Assembly (NCBI GenBank): GCA_008828725.1
Contig: MEHQ01002865.1
Location: 1-64,000 of the forward strand
From: Saccharina japonica
Taxonomy: Eukaryota; Sar; Phaeophyceae; Laminariales; Laminariaceae
DNA: 64,000 nucleotides
Direction: 5' to 3'
Below, piece by piece: positions 56,510-63,632 of the stretch. Numbering within the stretch: position 1 is the first letter of the stretch; each line of letters begins with the position of its first letter. A program made the translations under genes and the position numbers. The notes beneath the pieces were generated by a model, which had not been told where the DNA came from, ran no database searches, and saw only the letters and a list, made by a program, of their open reading frames with translations.

Positions 56510-59500
56510 GCCACCGCCCAGACTGGAGGAAGAGCGGCGCCGACAGGAAGAGGCGGAACGCCTGCAGTGGATGCGGGAAACCGAAGAGCGGAGACGTCTC
56601 GTGCAGCAGCACATGGCCAACCTTAAACGGCAGCGGGCGCTCGAGGCGGAGAGGAGCTGCATGGCAAAGGAAGAGGCCCTGGCGCGGGCCTTGGTGCGCG
56701 AGGAAAACAGGTGCGGTGGGCCAAGCAAGGAAGCAGGAAGCCTTATAGCGTAAGCGTAAGGGCCGTGGTTTTCGTGATGCAAAAAGACAGGCCCGCGCGC
56801 GGCGGCGAACAGGAAGAAGAATCCTTACGTAGGGTGGGCCTTGTTTTTCGTGTGATGAAAACGGGCACGTACTACTGTAGTACCATGTGCCGAAATATAA
56901 GCACCATTTCTATGAAATATTAATATAAAACTGTCCTTTATGTTCCGGGACAGAGAGAGAGTGGTACTAAATGGGTGGTCAAAACTTCCCCCTCATCACG
57001 ACCTTTGCAAAGCGCGCTCACACGTTCCCCTGTACGGATGCTAAAACGGGGGCTGTGCGGAGGTCAGCCCCGGGGTTTCCCCTGGCCCCCTGCTCTCCGA
57101 GCGAGGGGTGATCAAATTTAATCAATTGGTATACTTCGAAGGCCAAGGTGCTGTACAAAGCGTAATAGTTCTTCCATGTTCCATGGGAAGCCGGCTACCG
57201 CCACCGGACGGTGCCATACTTTATGCAATCAACCCACCGTCTCGCCTGCCTCTTTCTCGTCCCCTCCGCCGTTATTTTTGTATATTAAATTTTTTCCATC
57301 CCATTTACTATCTTCGCACTTGAGTCTTTCTCCCTCCCTAGTCGTAACTCAGATCCGGGGTCACAAAGTAGGCTCCTCTCCCTCCTCCCCCACTACGGTT
57401 CTTGCCTTGGTTTTTATCGCGAGAAGATTTCAGCACTTTCTTCCCTCGTCGACTTTTTTTGTCGAATTTTGCTTACCCACGCTCTCGCGCTTTCCGCTAG
57501 TCAAGATGTTTTCCCCTTTAGCAGCCACCAGACGGTGCTATATATATACAATCAACCCCCCGTCTCCTCTGCCTCTTTCTCGTCCCCTGTTTCGTCATGG
57601 ATCAAAATAATGTTGACACGTTGGTTCATATCATACTAATATAATATAGCTAGGATGCCGACCGGTTGTTTAAAGGCTTTTTACATATTATTTTAATATC
57701 GTATTTAGCGTTGACGGTCCCCTATACGTTTCGTTGTATCGTTCGCGCGAACTGCTTAATCCAAATCAATGGCCGCTCCGCCATTGTGCCGGAGAGGCCC
57801 CTTCTAATCCCTAGTATTTATATATTATACAGTACGCGACAGATATTAAGAATCTGATAATTAAGAATTCAAGACTGAGATTTTTTTTTTTGGGGGGGGG
57901 GGGGATAAGAAATGCGACCTCTTTTGTACTGAAAATAGTGTAGAACACACCCCAGCCTCACACATAATAATAATTCCAGTCTCGCCAAAAATGAGAGATT
58001 CTTGACATCTGTCGCCTTATATATACATAATATAAATATATATATATACTACTGTACACGTGTGCTGTTTGAACGGCTCGATTCCCAGACTCATGCAGAT
58101 ACGGCAAGCCAGAGAAGCCGCCAAAGCCGCGCAAGACCGCGCCCGACAAGAAGAGGCAGAAGCGACGGCCGCGGCGGCGGCAGAGGCCGACCGCCGACTG
58201 AACGCCGAGATCGAGGCCATGGCGGAAGAAGACAGACGGGCCCGGGAGATCGAAGACGAGAGGCGCGCGGCGGAGGCCGTCGTGAGAGAGCGAGAGGAGT
58301 ACCTCAGAGACCTCTACACCTCCTTCGATCCCTTGTGGGGAGCGGCCGCGTGGGGTAACGGTACCATGGAAGGCGGTGGGACTGCCACCGGCGACGGCGG
58401 CGGCGGCGACGGCGGCGGCGGTAGTGGCGGCGCTGGTGGTGGTGGTGATCACGATGGTGGTGTCGAGGGGGGGAACACTAATAAGCCGACGGGGTGGTGG
58501 AGGGGGGCCGACGCGCCGCACATATGGGCGGGGCCGAAGATCCCGGTTCTGCGCGCTCCCAGGCTGAGCCCCGGGTCGAGGTTCGTCCCGCACGCGCAGG
58601 CGGTGCTCGACGGCCTCGAGCCGCAGGCCGTGAGCGTGGGGAGGCTGTCGCGCGAGTACCTGGTGCTCTTGGGCTTGCCTCACGAGTCCGTCCAGGACAT
58701 GTACGAGAAGGCAAGTCCCGTAACCGTGCGATGCGTACTCTCTGCTATATACAGCGGGGGGCTTTTCTTCTGTACGATGCGGACGGGGTTTTATTTGTTG
58801 CTGTGTGTGTGTTATTGGTGGTGCCTATATTGTGTGCCTCGTAGGTGAAAACTAATTCAAAATGTCTTGAATTTGGACGGAATATCGTCTACTCTGTGAA
58901 ATAGAAGCCAACAAAGCTCAAGCCGAAAAGTAGGCACATATCATAGGGAAGGGAGTAGACTTTGTGCAGAGAGAGCTCTCATTTTGTTTCCTCGGTGGTT
59001 TTCTTCTTTCGGAGGAGTGTTTTTGAGTGGTCAGTGCTGAAGCTCGTGCTATGTACATACATACGCATTGTTGGATGACAAGGGTAATGCTAATAACAAT
59101 ACGCACTACATCTGGCATTGTAAGGATGCGAGAAGGTCTATGGTCATACGAATACGGCCATGCACGACGTGAGTAGCACACCTCCCTCTCCCTCCCTCCC
59201 TTCCTCCCTCCCTCCCTCCTCCCTCCCTCCTCCCTCCTCCCTCCCTCCCTCCCTCCCTCCCTCCCCCCTCTTGAAGCCGAGTATCCCCCCCCCCCCCCCT
59301 CCCTCTTGACGTCCTGCATCGCCCCCCCCCCTCCTCCTCTTGATTCCCGTCCTGCATCGCCCTCCCCCCTCTGCAAACTGACGCCCTGAATCGCCCCCCC
59401 CCTTTCCTCTTGATGTCCTGTACCCCCCCCCCCCCGTACCCGACATGTCCGTCCCGGCATTGTAGGGATGCGAGGGTCTATGGTTCATACGACTACGGCC

Positions 59501-61591
59501 ATGCATGATAATGAAGTACACCCCCCCTCCCCCTTCCTCTTTCGTGACCTATATATATATACACACGGGTGGATACTGGTTGTGCCGGATGTGGGCCTCG
59601 CGACCACGAACACCGAACGAGCAGGGGACGTGCACGGTTAAGGACGGAGACGCGATGGTGGACGACATTCAGCTGGGCAGAGTGTACACCATGTTCGAGA
59701 GAGACGAGGTGATTTAATCGATCACCCCCACACCACTCTCAGAAGCTAAAGTGTTAAAAAAGAAGCGTCGTCGTTTTTCTTTCCAGCTGTAGGTACGTAG
59801 ACTTGCAGTTATCTACTAACTGCATAGACTTGCAGTCTCTACGAACTTGCAGACTTGCAGTGTCCACCACCTACTTGTGGGCCTGCAGTAAACACCAACA
59901 GCAGTCTAAAAAAACTGTAGACTTGCAAGTATATCGTATACAAACTGTAGGCGTACAGTATCGACCAACAACTTTTGTAGACTTTTGTAGAACTTTTTGG
60001 CAGTATCTATCAACTGCATAGACTTAACTTTGAATAATGATGACCGCGTGGCGCTCGAGATTTTGAAAGTACAACAGGCGCGTGCCTACGGTACACGGTA
60101 CGGCAAATATTTGAGGAAAGTAATTTGTCACTGACGGATCGCCTAAACTGAGGACCTATATATACACCCAATCTCACTATGGGCGTAAATATAAGGACCG
60201 TTCTATGTTGCTATTTATACTCTAACGTGCCTTGACTGACACCAAACTGCTAGGTTTTAGTGTGGAACACTCGGCCCTATACCCTTGACAGCGCACGTTT
60301 TTTTTGCCTTGCTTGACATGTCTCTTATCGATAACATATTTGCCCTTAACTAGTATTCCCTCTCCACACAAAAACTTTGAAGGTGCGGAACCTTCTCACT
60401 CCTGCAGTGGGGCGGAGCTCGGGAACGCGGCAAAGACCCAGCAGACGCGCCAACAACCACCAACACCACCACCACCACCACCCCCTCGAGCGGCGGCGAA
60501 GCACAGCACAAAACATCGCAGGCAGCACAGCGAGAGAACCACCATCATCACGGCGAGAGCGAAGCAACCGTCCACTAACATGGCAAGGAGGTGGACTTCC
60601 GCTGACACCGTCTCCCACGCCAAAAGAAGAAAATGGAGGGAAACATGACCAAGAAAATGGGGAAACCCATAATAAATCGCGAGGGTGGGGCGTTCGTGCC
60701 GTGGGCTTCCCTGTCTGCAGCAGCAGCAACAACAGTGGTGGTGGTGGCGGTGGCGACACCATGGGAAAATGGTACGGGCGAGAGGGAGGGTGTGGGGGGC
60801 AAGCAAACATTCGGACAAGCGCGGCGGCAGTTGTGGCCGGCTTGACTCAGACGTACGACGAGCGTGGCGGGGGCGGCGGCGGCGGCGGCGGCGGCTGCGG
60901 CGGTAGCAGCGGCGACGACTTTCCGGCTACGGCAATACCACCACGGAACAACCCGGTCTTGGAACAATTGCACCACGCGCGGGCGGAGTCACAGTCGAGA
61001 CTCCACAATACTGGCGGAAGACAGCGAACGTGCAAGCATCAGCATCAGCATCAGCACCAGCATCAGCATCATCATCCTAATCAGTTTTCGCGCACGGAGT
61101 CGTCAGAGTCGAAGAAAAATAGCGGTACAAGAAGACAGCAGCGAACGTACACGCACCAGTTTTCTTTGTCGACCCCCTGTCTAGGCGTCGTCGAGAGAGC
61201 CCCCCCGGCCACCACGACTTGGACCGGTACCGCCGCCGCCGCCGCCGCCGCCGCTGTTTCCGTGGTTGTCGGGCATGAGAACGAAGAAGACGAGGAGGAG
61301 GGGGAGGAGGAGGAGGAGGCACTGAACTACGAGAAAGCTCCGTCTACATTGTCGTCACTGTCGGAGGGACCGCCACGGCACAAGCACAACAGGGCAAAGG
61401 CGAAGTCGGTTGTTACCGGTTTAGCAGGGCAGCCCCCGCAACAGCAGCACTTGAAGTGGGGGGGCTTCGGCCCCAGCCACGTGCCGCGGTTCTTCCGCGG
61501 GAGATTCGGCGTTGCGGGCGAAAAAAAGAGGCTGAGTGGCCGGAGAGTTGACGGTGGTGTTGGTGGGTTGGATAGCGACGCCGTATTATAG
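27643..61591 (+). CDS. Giant multidomain protein: WD40, EF-hand, FN3-like, W..F..W modules, coiled coil
   Basis: Inferred exons: 27,643-27,953; 29,425-30,046; 30,613-31,547; 32,486-35,518; 36,311-36,596; 38,007-38,309; 38,812-38,901; 39,533-40,396; 41,308-42,534; 43,044-43,280; 44,238-44,339; 45,152-45,336; 46,154-46,337; 47,543-47,713; (one or more not found); 50,028-50,139; 50,598-50,697; 52,065-52,174; 53,581-53,660; 56,522-56,710; 58,089-58,710; 59,625-59,708; 60,383-61,591. Every joint except 47,713/50,028 agrees in phase; that one needs an extra exon adding two bases modulo three. The product is about 3,690 residues. The ATG at 27,643 is the first in frame, but an upstream exon could precede it because VTGHKQP follows an AG. 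WD40, EF-hand and coiled-coil parts together suggest a scaffold, perhaps of the axoneme or cytoskeleton. No orthologue is recognised. The gene could also be two genes; the continuous phase argues for one. Confidence 0.7.
31560..31775 (-). repeat. R1 copies, inverted, two tails in tandem
   Basis: Two successive complements of the R1 tail (TGGCCGTAGTCGTGTGACCA and TGGCTGTAGTCGTATGACCA) each follow a G-run. The second continues into the R1 body (GGGTTTTCACC, GCTTGCACCAAGCGCAAAGC). It starts 12 bp after the exon 3 donor. Confidence 0.8.
36045..36250 (+). repeat. R1 tail followed by R2/R1 hybrid tail
   Basis: The first copy has GTGAAAACCC, CGGCATTGTAGGGGTGCGAG and a C-run; the second starts CTGCTCCGTCTCGAAAGGGA and ends CATGAGAATGAAGTACACCCC. 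The second joins an R2-like start to an R1-like end. Confidence 0.8.
36311..36596 (+). CDS. Giant gene exon 5: basic linker
   Basis: The acceptor CGCCCAG is followed by A, which completes AGA (Arg) with the previous exon. The peptide begins LKASKRRFTTTRPLSETTRR, then an Ala/Thr-rich stretch and SMASETFPTSLVVSKHFRD, ending LEVAK with donor AAG|GTTCGC in phase 0. An R1/R2 tail pair ends about 60 bp upstream. Confidence 0.65.
36722..36781 (+). repeat. R1 tail fragment with C-run
   Basis: The segment has CTATGGTCATACGACAACGG, CCATGCATGAATATCGAGTA and at least 14 Cs. Confidence 0.75.
36969..37340 (+). repeat. Tandem repeat, three units of about 122 bp
   Basis: The units start with GACGCATGCATGCTACGGTA at 36,969, 37,091 and 37,213, contain GTGCACCACG plus a T-run and GGGTGGTCACTTGAGGAGCT, and end AAAAGTGCT or AAAAGCGCT. 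Confidence 0.9.
37429..37641. mobile_element. Palindromic MITE, copy 1
   Basis: The ends resemble AGGGCCC with the TTAACGAG block inverted. The inside is an almost perfect hairpin: GCTTTTCATTGGTCAACACA, CGCACCAGCACCAAA, a loop near 37,530 and the complements. The same family is at 55,759-55,969. Confidence 0.85.
37785..37880 (+). repeat. Diverged R2 tail
   Basis: The segment has GATCCGAAAGGGGTGAGAAG, AGTGGTCAAACGATAAAGTC, AAGCAACAAACAAGTACG and a C-rich run. It matches the R2 tail block by block with substitutions. Confidence 0.6.
38007..38901 (+). CDS. Giant gene exons 6-7: paired EF-hand-like segment
   Basis: Exon 6 (38,007-38,309, 101 codons) has an Ala run and then SRRLREMFESLSGGREILTQ with ALGKWSYVSRSVERGLVSQY. 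Exon 7 (38,812-38,901, 30 codons) gives VKSLFRQAHGDRHRGKMVWR and DMVAFFEAME. Together they read like a helix-loop-helix pair joined by a linker. The second loop, HGDRHRGKMVWRD, keeps the central Gly but lacks the usual set of acidic ligands, so calcium binding is doubtful. Both exons are phase 0 at both ends. Exon 7 seems to end at a GC donor (GAG|GCGAGT). Confidence 0.65.
38599..38686. mobile_element. Short MITE R6, copy 1
   Basis: The copy has TTGACCCTTTCAGAACTGC at the left, TAGTTTGTCCCCAAAAGCAT in the middle and CAAGGGGTTAA at the right. It matches 62,398-62,494. Confidence 0.65.
39533..40396 (+). CDS. Giant gene exon 8: FN3-like domain and first W..F..W module
   Basis: A T-rich tract and CCGCAG precede the exon; the donor is GAG|GTGGGG, phase 0. 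Residues about 15-150 of the exon look like the fibronectin-III-like fold common in algal and oomycete proteins: WDSISASLYLTKRGDVYMVA, a G/S-rich loop, then ARLTLSGLSPERDYELYVYA. An Ala run follows, then an acidic segment with PWEDLSEPEKMAEALAALSD, and VSRNKWRSFCRWWAAGG with ERTAFLLRECVF. The last part is the first copy of a module repeated in later exons. A TTG repeat (40,436-40,543) lies just inside the following intron. Confidence 0.7.
40436..40543 (+). repeat. TTG microsatellite
   Basis: About 35 TTG triplets with one GG and one TA interruption lie 40 bp after the exon 8 donor. Confidence 0.95.
41308..47713 (+). CDS. Giant gene exons 9-14: repeated W..F..W(Y) modules in disordered linkers
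   Basis: Exon 9 (41,308-42,534) has QRRWTAFRSWYRGGRVFDRA and then about 300 disordered A/G/S/E-rich residues. Exon 10 (43,044-43,280) gives VGRLLDVKREDAKVKRAAAA and a basic helix. Exon 11 (44,238-44,339) gives VFDMFNMEEFEPEEADPDLF. Exon 12 (45,152-45,336) is mixed. Exon 13 (46,154-46,337) gives RWDKFSSWYYLAEDKFIAPQ with RKALLEGEAV. Exon 14 (47,543-47,713) gives GWYCEGEAVPRQEFRRRRVE with ELLQSRR and a proline-rich end. Three copies share (R/K)W..F..W(W/Y) followed 8-12 residues later by a short Leu/Arg helix; exon 14 holds a partial one. Function unknown. After exon 14 one exon remains unfound. Confidence 0.65.
43867..44108. mobile_element. MITE with 45-bp inverted ends, copy 1
   Basis: The ends AGGGTCGTTCTTATCGAG and CTCGATAAGAACGACCCT are perfect complements, and the pairing continues through CCAAAATTTCCAAATAA. 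TA dinucleotides flank both ends. It lies in the intron before the 44,238 exon. Confidence 0.9.
44490..44830 (+). repeat. R1 repeat, near full length
   Basis: It has GTGTATATGGTAAGGCACTC, CATTGCTGTCTCTGGAAGTG, the AGGATGCAGCTCACCCTTCT block, and the tail GGGTGCGAGGGTCTATTGTC to GAGTACACC. It begins about 150 bp after the exon 11 donor. Confidence 0.85.
45480..45540 (+). repeat. R1 tail fragment
   Basis: The segment has GGGTCTATGATCATACGACT, CGGTCATGCATGAAATTGAA and a C-run. Confidence 0.75.
46495..46870 (+). repeat. R4: GGTC tandem array in conserved flanks, copy 1
   Basis: The left flank has AACTGTCGTAAGCTTGTGTG, the array of GGTC/GGCC/GATC tetramers is at 46,574-46,717, and the right flank has AACTGTCGTAAAGTTGTGTG, GCAGCTCGAAGGAGGTCC and TTGTTGGTGCCCGT. 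The same flanks appear at 52,740-53,440. Confidence 0.8.
47764..47862 (+). repeat. GTTTC/GGTTT pentamer microsatellite
   Basis: About 20 units of TTTCG and TTTGG. Confidence 0.9.
47879..48110 (+). repeat. Dispersed repeat R3, copy 2
   Basis: The copy has GTCTGTATGATCTGTA, GTAGCTCATGTAACCGGGTG, ATCTGCATGGTCTAGAT and TCTTGGGTTGGATCCGTA in the R3 order. Confidence 0.7.
49435..49705. mobile_element. MITE with inverted ends, copy 2
   Basis: The ends AGGGCCATTCTTATCGATAA and GATAAGAACGGTCCT are diverged versions of those at 43,867. The shared inside block has CAGAGGGCAAAAT and AAGGCTTC. Confidence 0.85.
50028..53660 (+). CDS. Giant gene exons 15-18: short helical exons
   Basis: Exon 15 (50,028-50,139; 50,034 is an alternative start) gives SQACLEDDDKALRAAELVGQ and RTALLEAARAEEGDIQ. 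Exon 16 (50,598-50,697) gives ALERRVAQWEDMRSKLMRAA and EWELKGDPFSVGK. Exon 17 (52,065-52,174) gives GWQFSANLRHCEELQSLGFE and TGSGLENKDEVLDALE. Exon 18 (53,581-53,660) gives VARREAQEERERVAEVRRQR and EIAKQKR. Joints: phase 0, G+GT (Gly), phase 0, AG+A (Arg). These are charged helices that lead into the coiled coil. Confidence 0.65.
51485..51695 (+). repeat. Dispersed repeat R3, copy 3
   Basis: The copy has GGTCTGTATGATCTGTATGA, ATCTAGCTCATCATGTTGCC, CAATCTGCAT and CAGTGGGCTGGACCTGTGCT. Confidence 0.65.
52740..53440 (+). repeat. R4: GGTC and GGGTC tandem arrays in conserved flanks, copy 2
   Basis: The left flank has AGCTGTCGGTAACTTGTGTA. The GGTC array is at 52,812-52,968 and a GGGTC array follows at 53,150-53,285. 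The right flank has AACTGTCGACAACTTGTATG, ACTCGAAAGGGGTCCCTATC and TTTTTGGCGCCCGT. Confidence 0.8.
53691..54010 (+). repeat. Dispersed repeat R3, copy 4
   Basis: It starts TCACACCTTGGACAGAGAGA, has seven tandem TGTATGATC-type units (53,756-53,820), then GATCACGTTTCCGGGTGGGA, TTTCCTGGGTTGGATCTGTA and a duplicated ACTACACAGATCCTGTGTAC. It begins 31 bp after the exon 18 donor. Confidence 0.75.
54088..54500 (+). repeat. R1 repeat, near full length, plus an extra tail
   Basis: Full R1 at 54,088-54,405 (CACGAGGCAGTTACATAGTG to GTGAAGTACACC). A second tail, from CCCAACGTGCTCCGTCCCGG to GCATGCGTACACCC-like sequence, follows at 54,413-54,500. Confidence 0.85.
54669..55018 (+). repeat. Decamer tandem repeat (GACTATTACT)
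   Basis: About 35 units of GACTATTAGT, GACTATTACT, GACTGTTACC and similar. It starts with a run of identical units and becomes more variable to the right. Confidence 0.9.
55556..55685 (+). repeat. Tandem repeat, three units of about 44 bp
   Basis: The units have AATATGTAGTA(A/T)(T/G)GATAAG and GGGGTATATAGGG(G/A)TG. Confidence 0.9.
55759..55969. mobile_element. Palindromic MITE, copy 2
   Basis: The ends AGGGCCCATATTAACGAG and TTCGTTAAAACGGGCCCT are inverted. TTA flanks both sides, compatible with a 3-bp target duplication. The inside hairpin is less perfect than in copy 1. Confidence 0.85.
56228..56504 (+). repeat. R2 repeat with a 45-base C-run
   Basis: It starts AGCGAGAAAACGATCGCTAT, has GGAGATAGATGGTGGCCACA, and ends AATGAGTACG plus C45 at 56,460-56,504. 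The C-run ends 18 bp before exon 19. Confidence 0.9.
56522..58710 (+). CDS. Giant gene exons 19-20: long coiled coil and globular end
   Basis: Exon 19 (56,522-56,710) gives LEEERRRQEEAERLQWMRET and EERRRLVQQHMANLKRQRAL. Exon 20 (58,089-58,710) continues with LMQIRQAREAAKAAQDRARQ and DRRLNAEIEAMAEEDRRARE, about 150 residues of R/E/A/Q heptad-like coil in total. A G-run insert follows, then a folded-looking end with DAPHIWAGPKIPVLRAP and LSREYLVLLGLPHESVQDMY. Joints AG+A are both Arg. The acceptor of exon 19 is preceded by the C45 tail of an R2 repeat (56,460-56,504). Exon 20 seems to end at a GC donor, AAG|GCAAGT. Confidence 0.75.
59108..59530 (+). repeat. Two R1 tails bracketing a CCCT/C-rich array
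   Basis: R1 tails lie at 59,108-59,175 and 59,445-59,530. Between them is a CCTCC array and four diverged units of CTCTTGA(T/C)(G/T)TCCTG followed by C-runs (59,268-59,435). Confidence 0.8.
59625..61591 (+). CDS. Giant gene exons 21-22: C-terminal segment and low-complexity tail
   Basis: Exon 21 (59,625-59,708) gives GTCTVKDGDAMVDDIQLGRV and YTMFERDE, phase 0 both ends. Exon 22 from 60,383 gives VRNLLTPAVGRSSGTRQRPS and then 380 residues rich in H, Q, G, S and R, with a poly-G run, an HQ repeat (61,036-61,077), an Ala run, an acidic EEDEEEGEEEEE run and a stop at 61,589-61,591. A second acceptor at 60,407 with a better pyrimidine context would use another frame (WGGARERGKDPADAPTTTN) and stop at 60,578. 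Both are phase-compatible with exon 21. Confidence 0.55.
59800..60020 (+). repeat. Degenerate GTAGACTTGCAGT tandem repeat
   Basis: About nine imperfect units carry AGACTTGCAGT or ACTGCATAGACTT. Confidence 0.75.
60230..60325 (+). repeat. Dispersed repeat R5, copy in last intron of giant gene
   Basis: It matches 23,654-23,746. It lies 57 bp upstream of the inferred terminal exon. Confidence 0.8.
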
Positions 61592-63632
61592 AGGATAATT
61601 GATATTTGTTTTAGAGGATATAATTGAAGTGTTTCGGATGCATGCGGGTCGGCGATGGTTGATCGCTTAGCCAGCAATGGGTCTCACCCCGTCTTAAAAA
61701 TAAATATTCATTAAAGGACTAAGGCAAGCGCTCTTAACTACACGTTGCTCGTATCTGTAGTGGGCAATGATGTATACCTTTTAGTATTAGGCGGTACATG
61801 CCGGTTTGACCGCCCTTTTTTAAGTCCCGGATTGTTTTATCTTGAATGCTCTCATTAACTCGAGGTACCCACTGAAATCATAAAAAAAAAAAAAAAAAAT
61901 TGGGAAAGCTGTCAACGGTTCGGGTTGCCGGAAGCGAAAAAACTATTTTACCACACCCCCGACCCTCGGTATATCATGCAGGATGCCCACGACCCTCGCC
62001 AAGTATTTTTTGCTTGCTCATGATCACAAGGTTTCACATTCCGGGCTCTCAATTAAGATCGCTTGGGTTAGTTGTAACTTAATGAATGTCTACCACCGAT
62101 GCACACGACATACTGGCATCATCGTTCTCACGCCCCGCGTGTATAAATCTGTACTTAACATTTTGTTTATGTTGTGGTCTACGATAATGAGTCCAGCCGC
62201 CATCCCTGGAGCCATAAACAAGCATGGCTTTATCGTGCTTGGCGTGGCGTGGCGCGCCGTGGCGTGTGGCTTTTTATGAGGGTGGAGAAAATGGTTGGCA
62301 CACCCTGTGCACGAGACGAACAATACAGTGCTAGAAACTCTACCTGGTAAGCCTTAAAGCCTAGGCCAGACTCATCCCACCTGGACGCATGCCCATCTTA
62401 ACCCTTTCAGAACTGCAGTCCCGTTTTGGGAACAAACCACTCTAACTCTAAGTGATTTGTCCCCAAAACGGGACTCCAGTCCTATAAGGGTTAAGGTAAA
62501 GGTGAGGGTGGTCACTTGGTCACTTGACGAACTCTGAACCTCGCCCAAATTAACAGGGCGACCCGATAAACAATGCCATGGACTCATCCCACGGTAGGGG
62601 CGCAGCGGAATTTTTCCGAGCTCCTCTCACATGAGGAGCTAGCTCAATATCTCACCCGAAACATGACATCCGGAAACATTCGTTCGCGCAACCCCGACCA
62701 AAACTTCCAACGCGGTATCATAGTCCAAAAACAAACATACCAGTAATAACATATTTACAAGTATCCGGGGATTACGAGTAGTCACATGAGGAGCTCAACC
62801 GGTCAGAAAAATTGGAGCCGAAAAGTGGTACCCCAATGGCCGAACAATGCAATGAAAAATCGTTCAAGACAAGAATGAAGTTCCGACGAATTTGGGTTAA
62901 GGTAAGGAAGGAGCCTCCCGTCATTCAGAAAATGATTCCGCCAAAAAAAAGGTATACCTTCTACCTCTATCGTAAGCACTCGTCCCTGGTATACACGAAG
63001 TATAGGGGTTAGTGCAGTTAGTTTTTGCCTTCTGAAGCAATATTTTTTGTACTGACTATTAGTATACCCCTCAAGTAAGTGATCCAACAAGCCGCTACTG
63101 CTGTAGTATTCTCATTTTACTTTTATTACTACTCGTAGTGTAAATTTATTTGTTGTAGGGCTATGATACTGGCGCATACATACGAGAAGTCTCGGTCGGG
63201 TTGGGGGCGCAATACATTTCTTCGGAAGTCACGTTGTAGGGCGAGATATTTGATTGAGCTCTCCTCGTGTGAGGAACTCAGAAAAATAGTAAGCCGCCAC
63301 CCCTATAAGGCATGACGTTGCTCACCAATCAGAACCCAATCAGCCAACAATGGTTATTAATAGCATTATTAGTCCCATTGTCTCAACCATTTTACCTGGT
63401 ATTGATTAGGTGGTAAGCTCTACCCGCTGGACATGAATGTCTGAACTTGCTTTTGTTTTGTAAACATGGAATCCGCATTGGATATTGTAAAACGACGTGG
63501 GCCGCTCATGATGAGGATGTTGTCAAGTTTTTTTGTTCAAAAGCCAGATGAAATACGTAAACATCCTTGTAGCGTTTCCCCGGTGTCTACTAGGGTCTCT
63601 GAACAGGAATACCTGGTATATGTTTATGTTTC
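61592..63632. other. Downstream region with no gene seen
   Basis: After the stop at 61,591 comes a region of average GC with an A-run at 61,880-61,898 and the R6 element. Blocks at about 62,505-62,560 and 62,770-62,900 resemble pieces of 37,020-37,430 (GGGTGGTCACTTG, CAATGCAATGAAAAATC, ACGAATTTGGGTTAAGG). The open frames here are short and carry no recognisable domain. Confidence 0.5.
62398..62494. mobile_element. Short MITE R6, copy 2
   Basis: It runs from TTAACCCTTTCAGAACTGCA to CAGTCCTATAAGGGTTAA, about 97 bp. The inverted blocks CCCGTTTTGGGAACAAA and TTTGTCCCCAAAACGGG fold it into a hairpin. Confidence 0.75.

Noticed and set aside
62803-63090. 95-codon minus-strand frame with a mixed, protein-like composition
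   Set aside because: It lies in remnants of a dispersed repeat, has no recognised domain, and no second exon could be placed.
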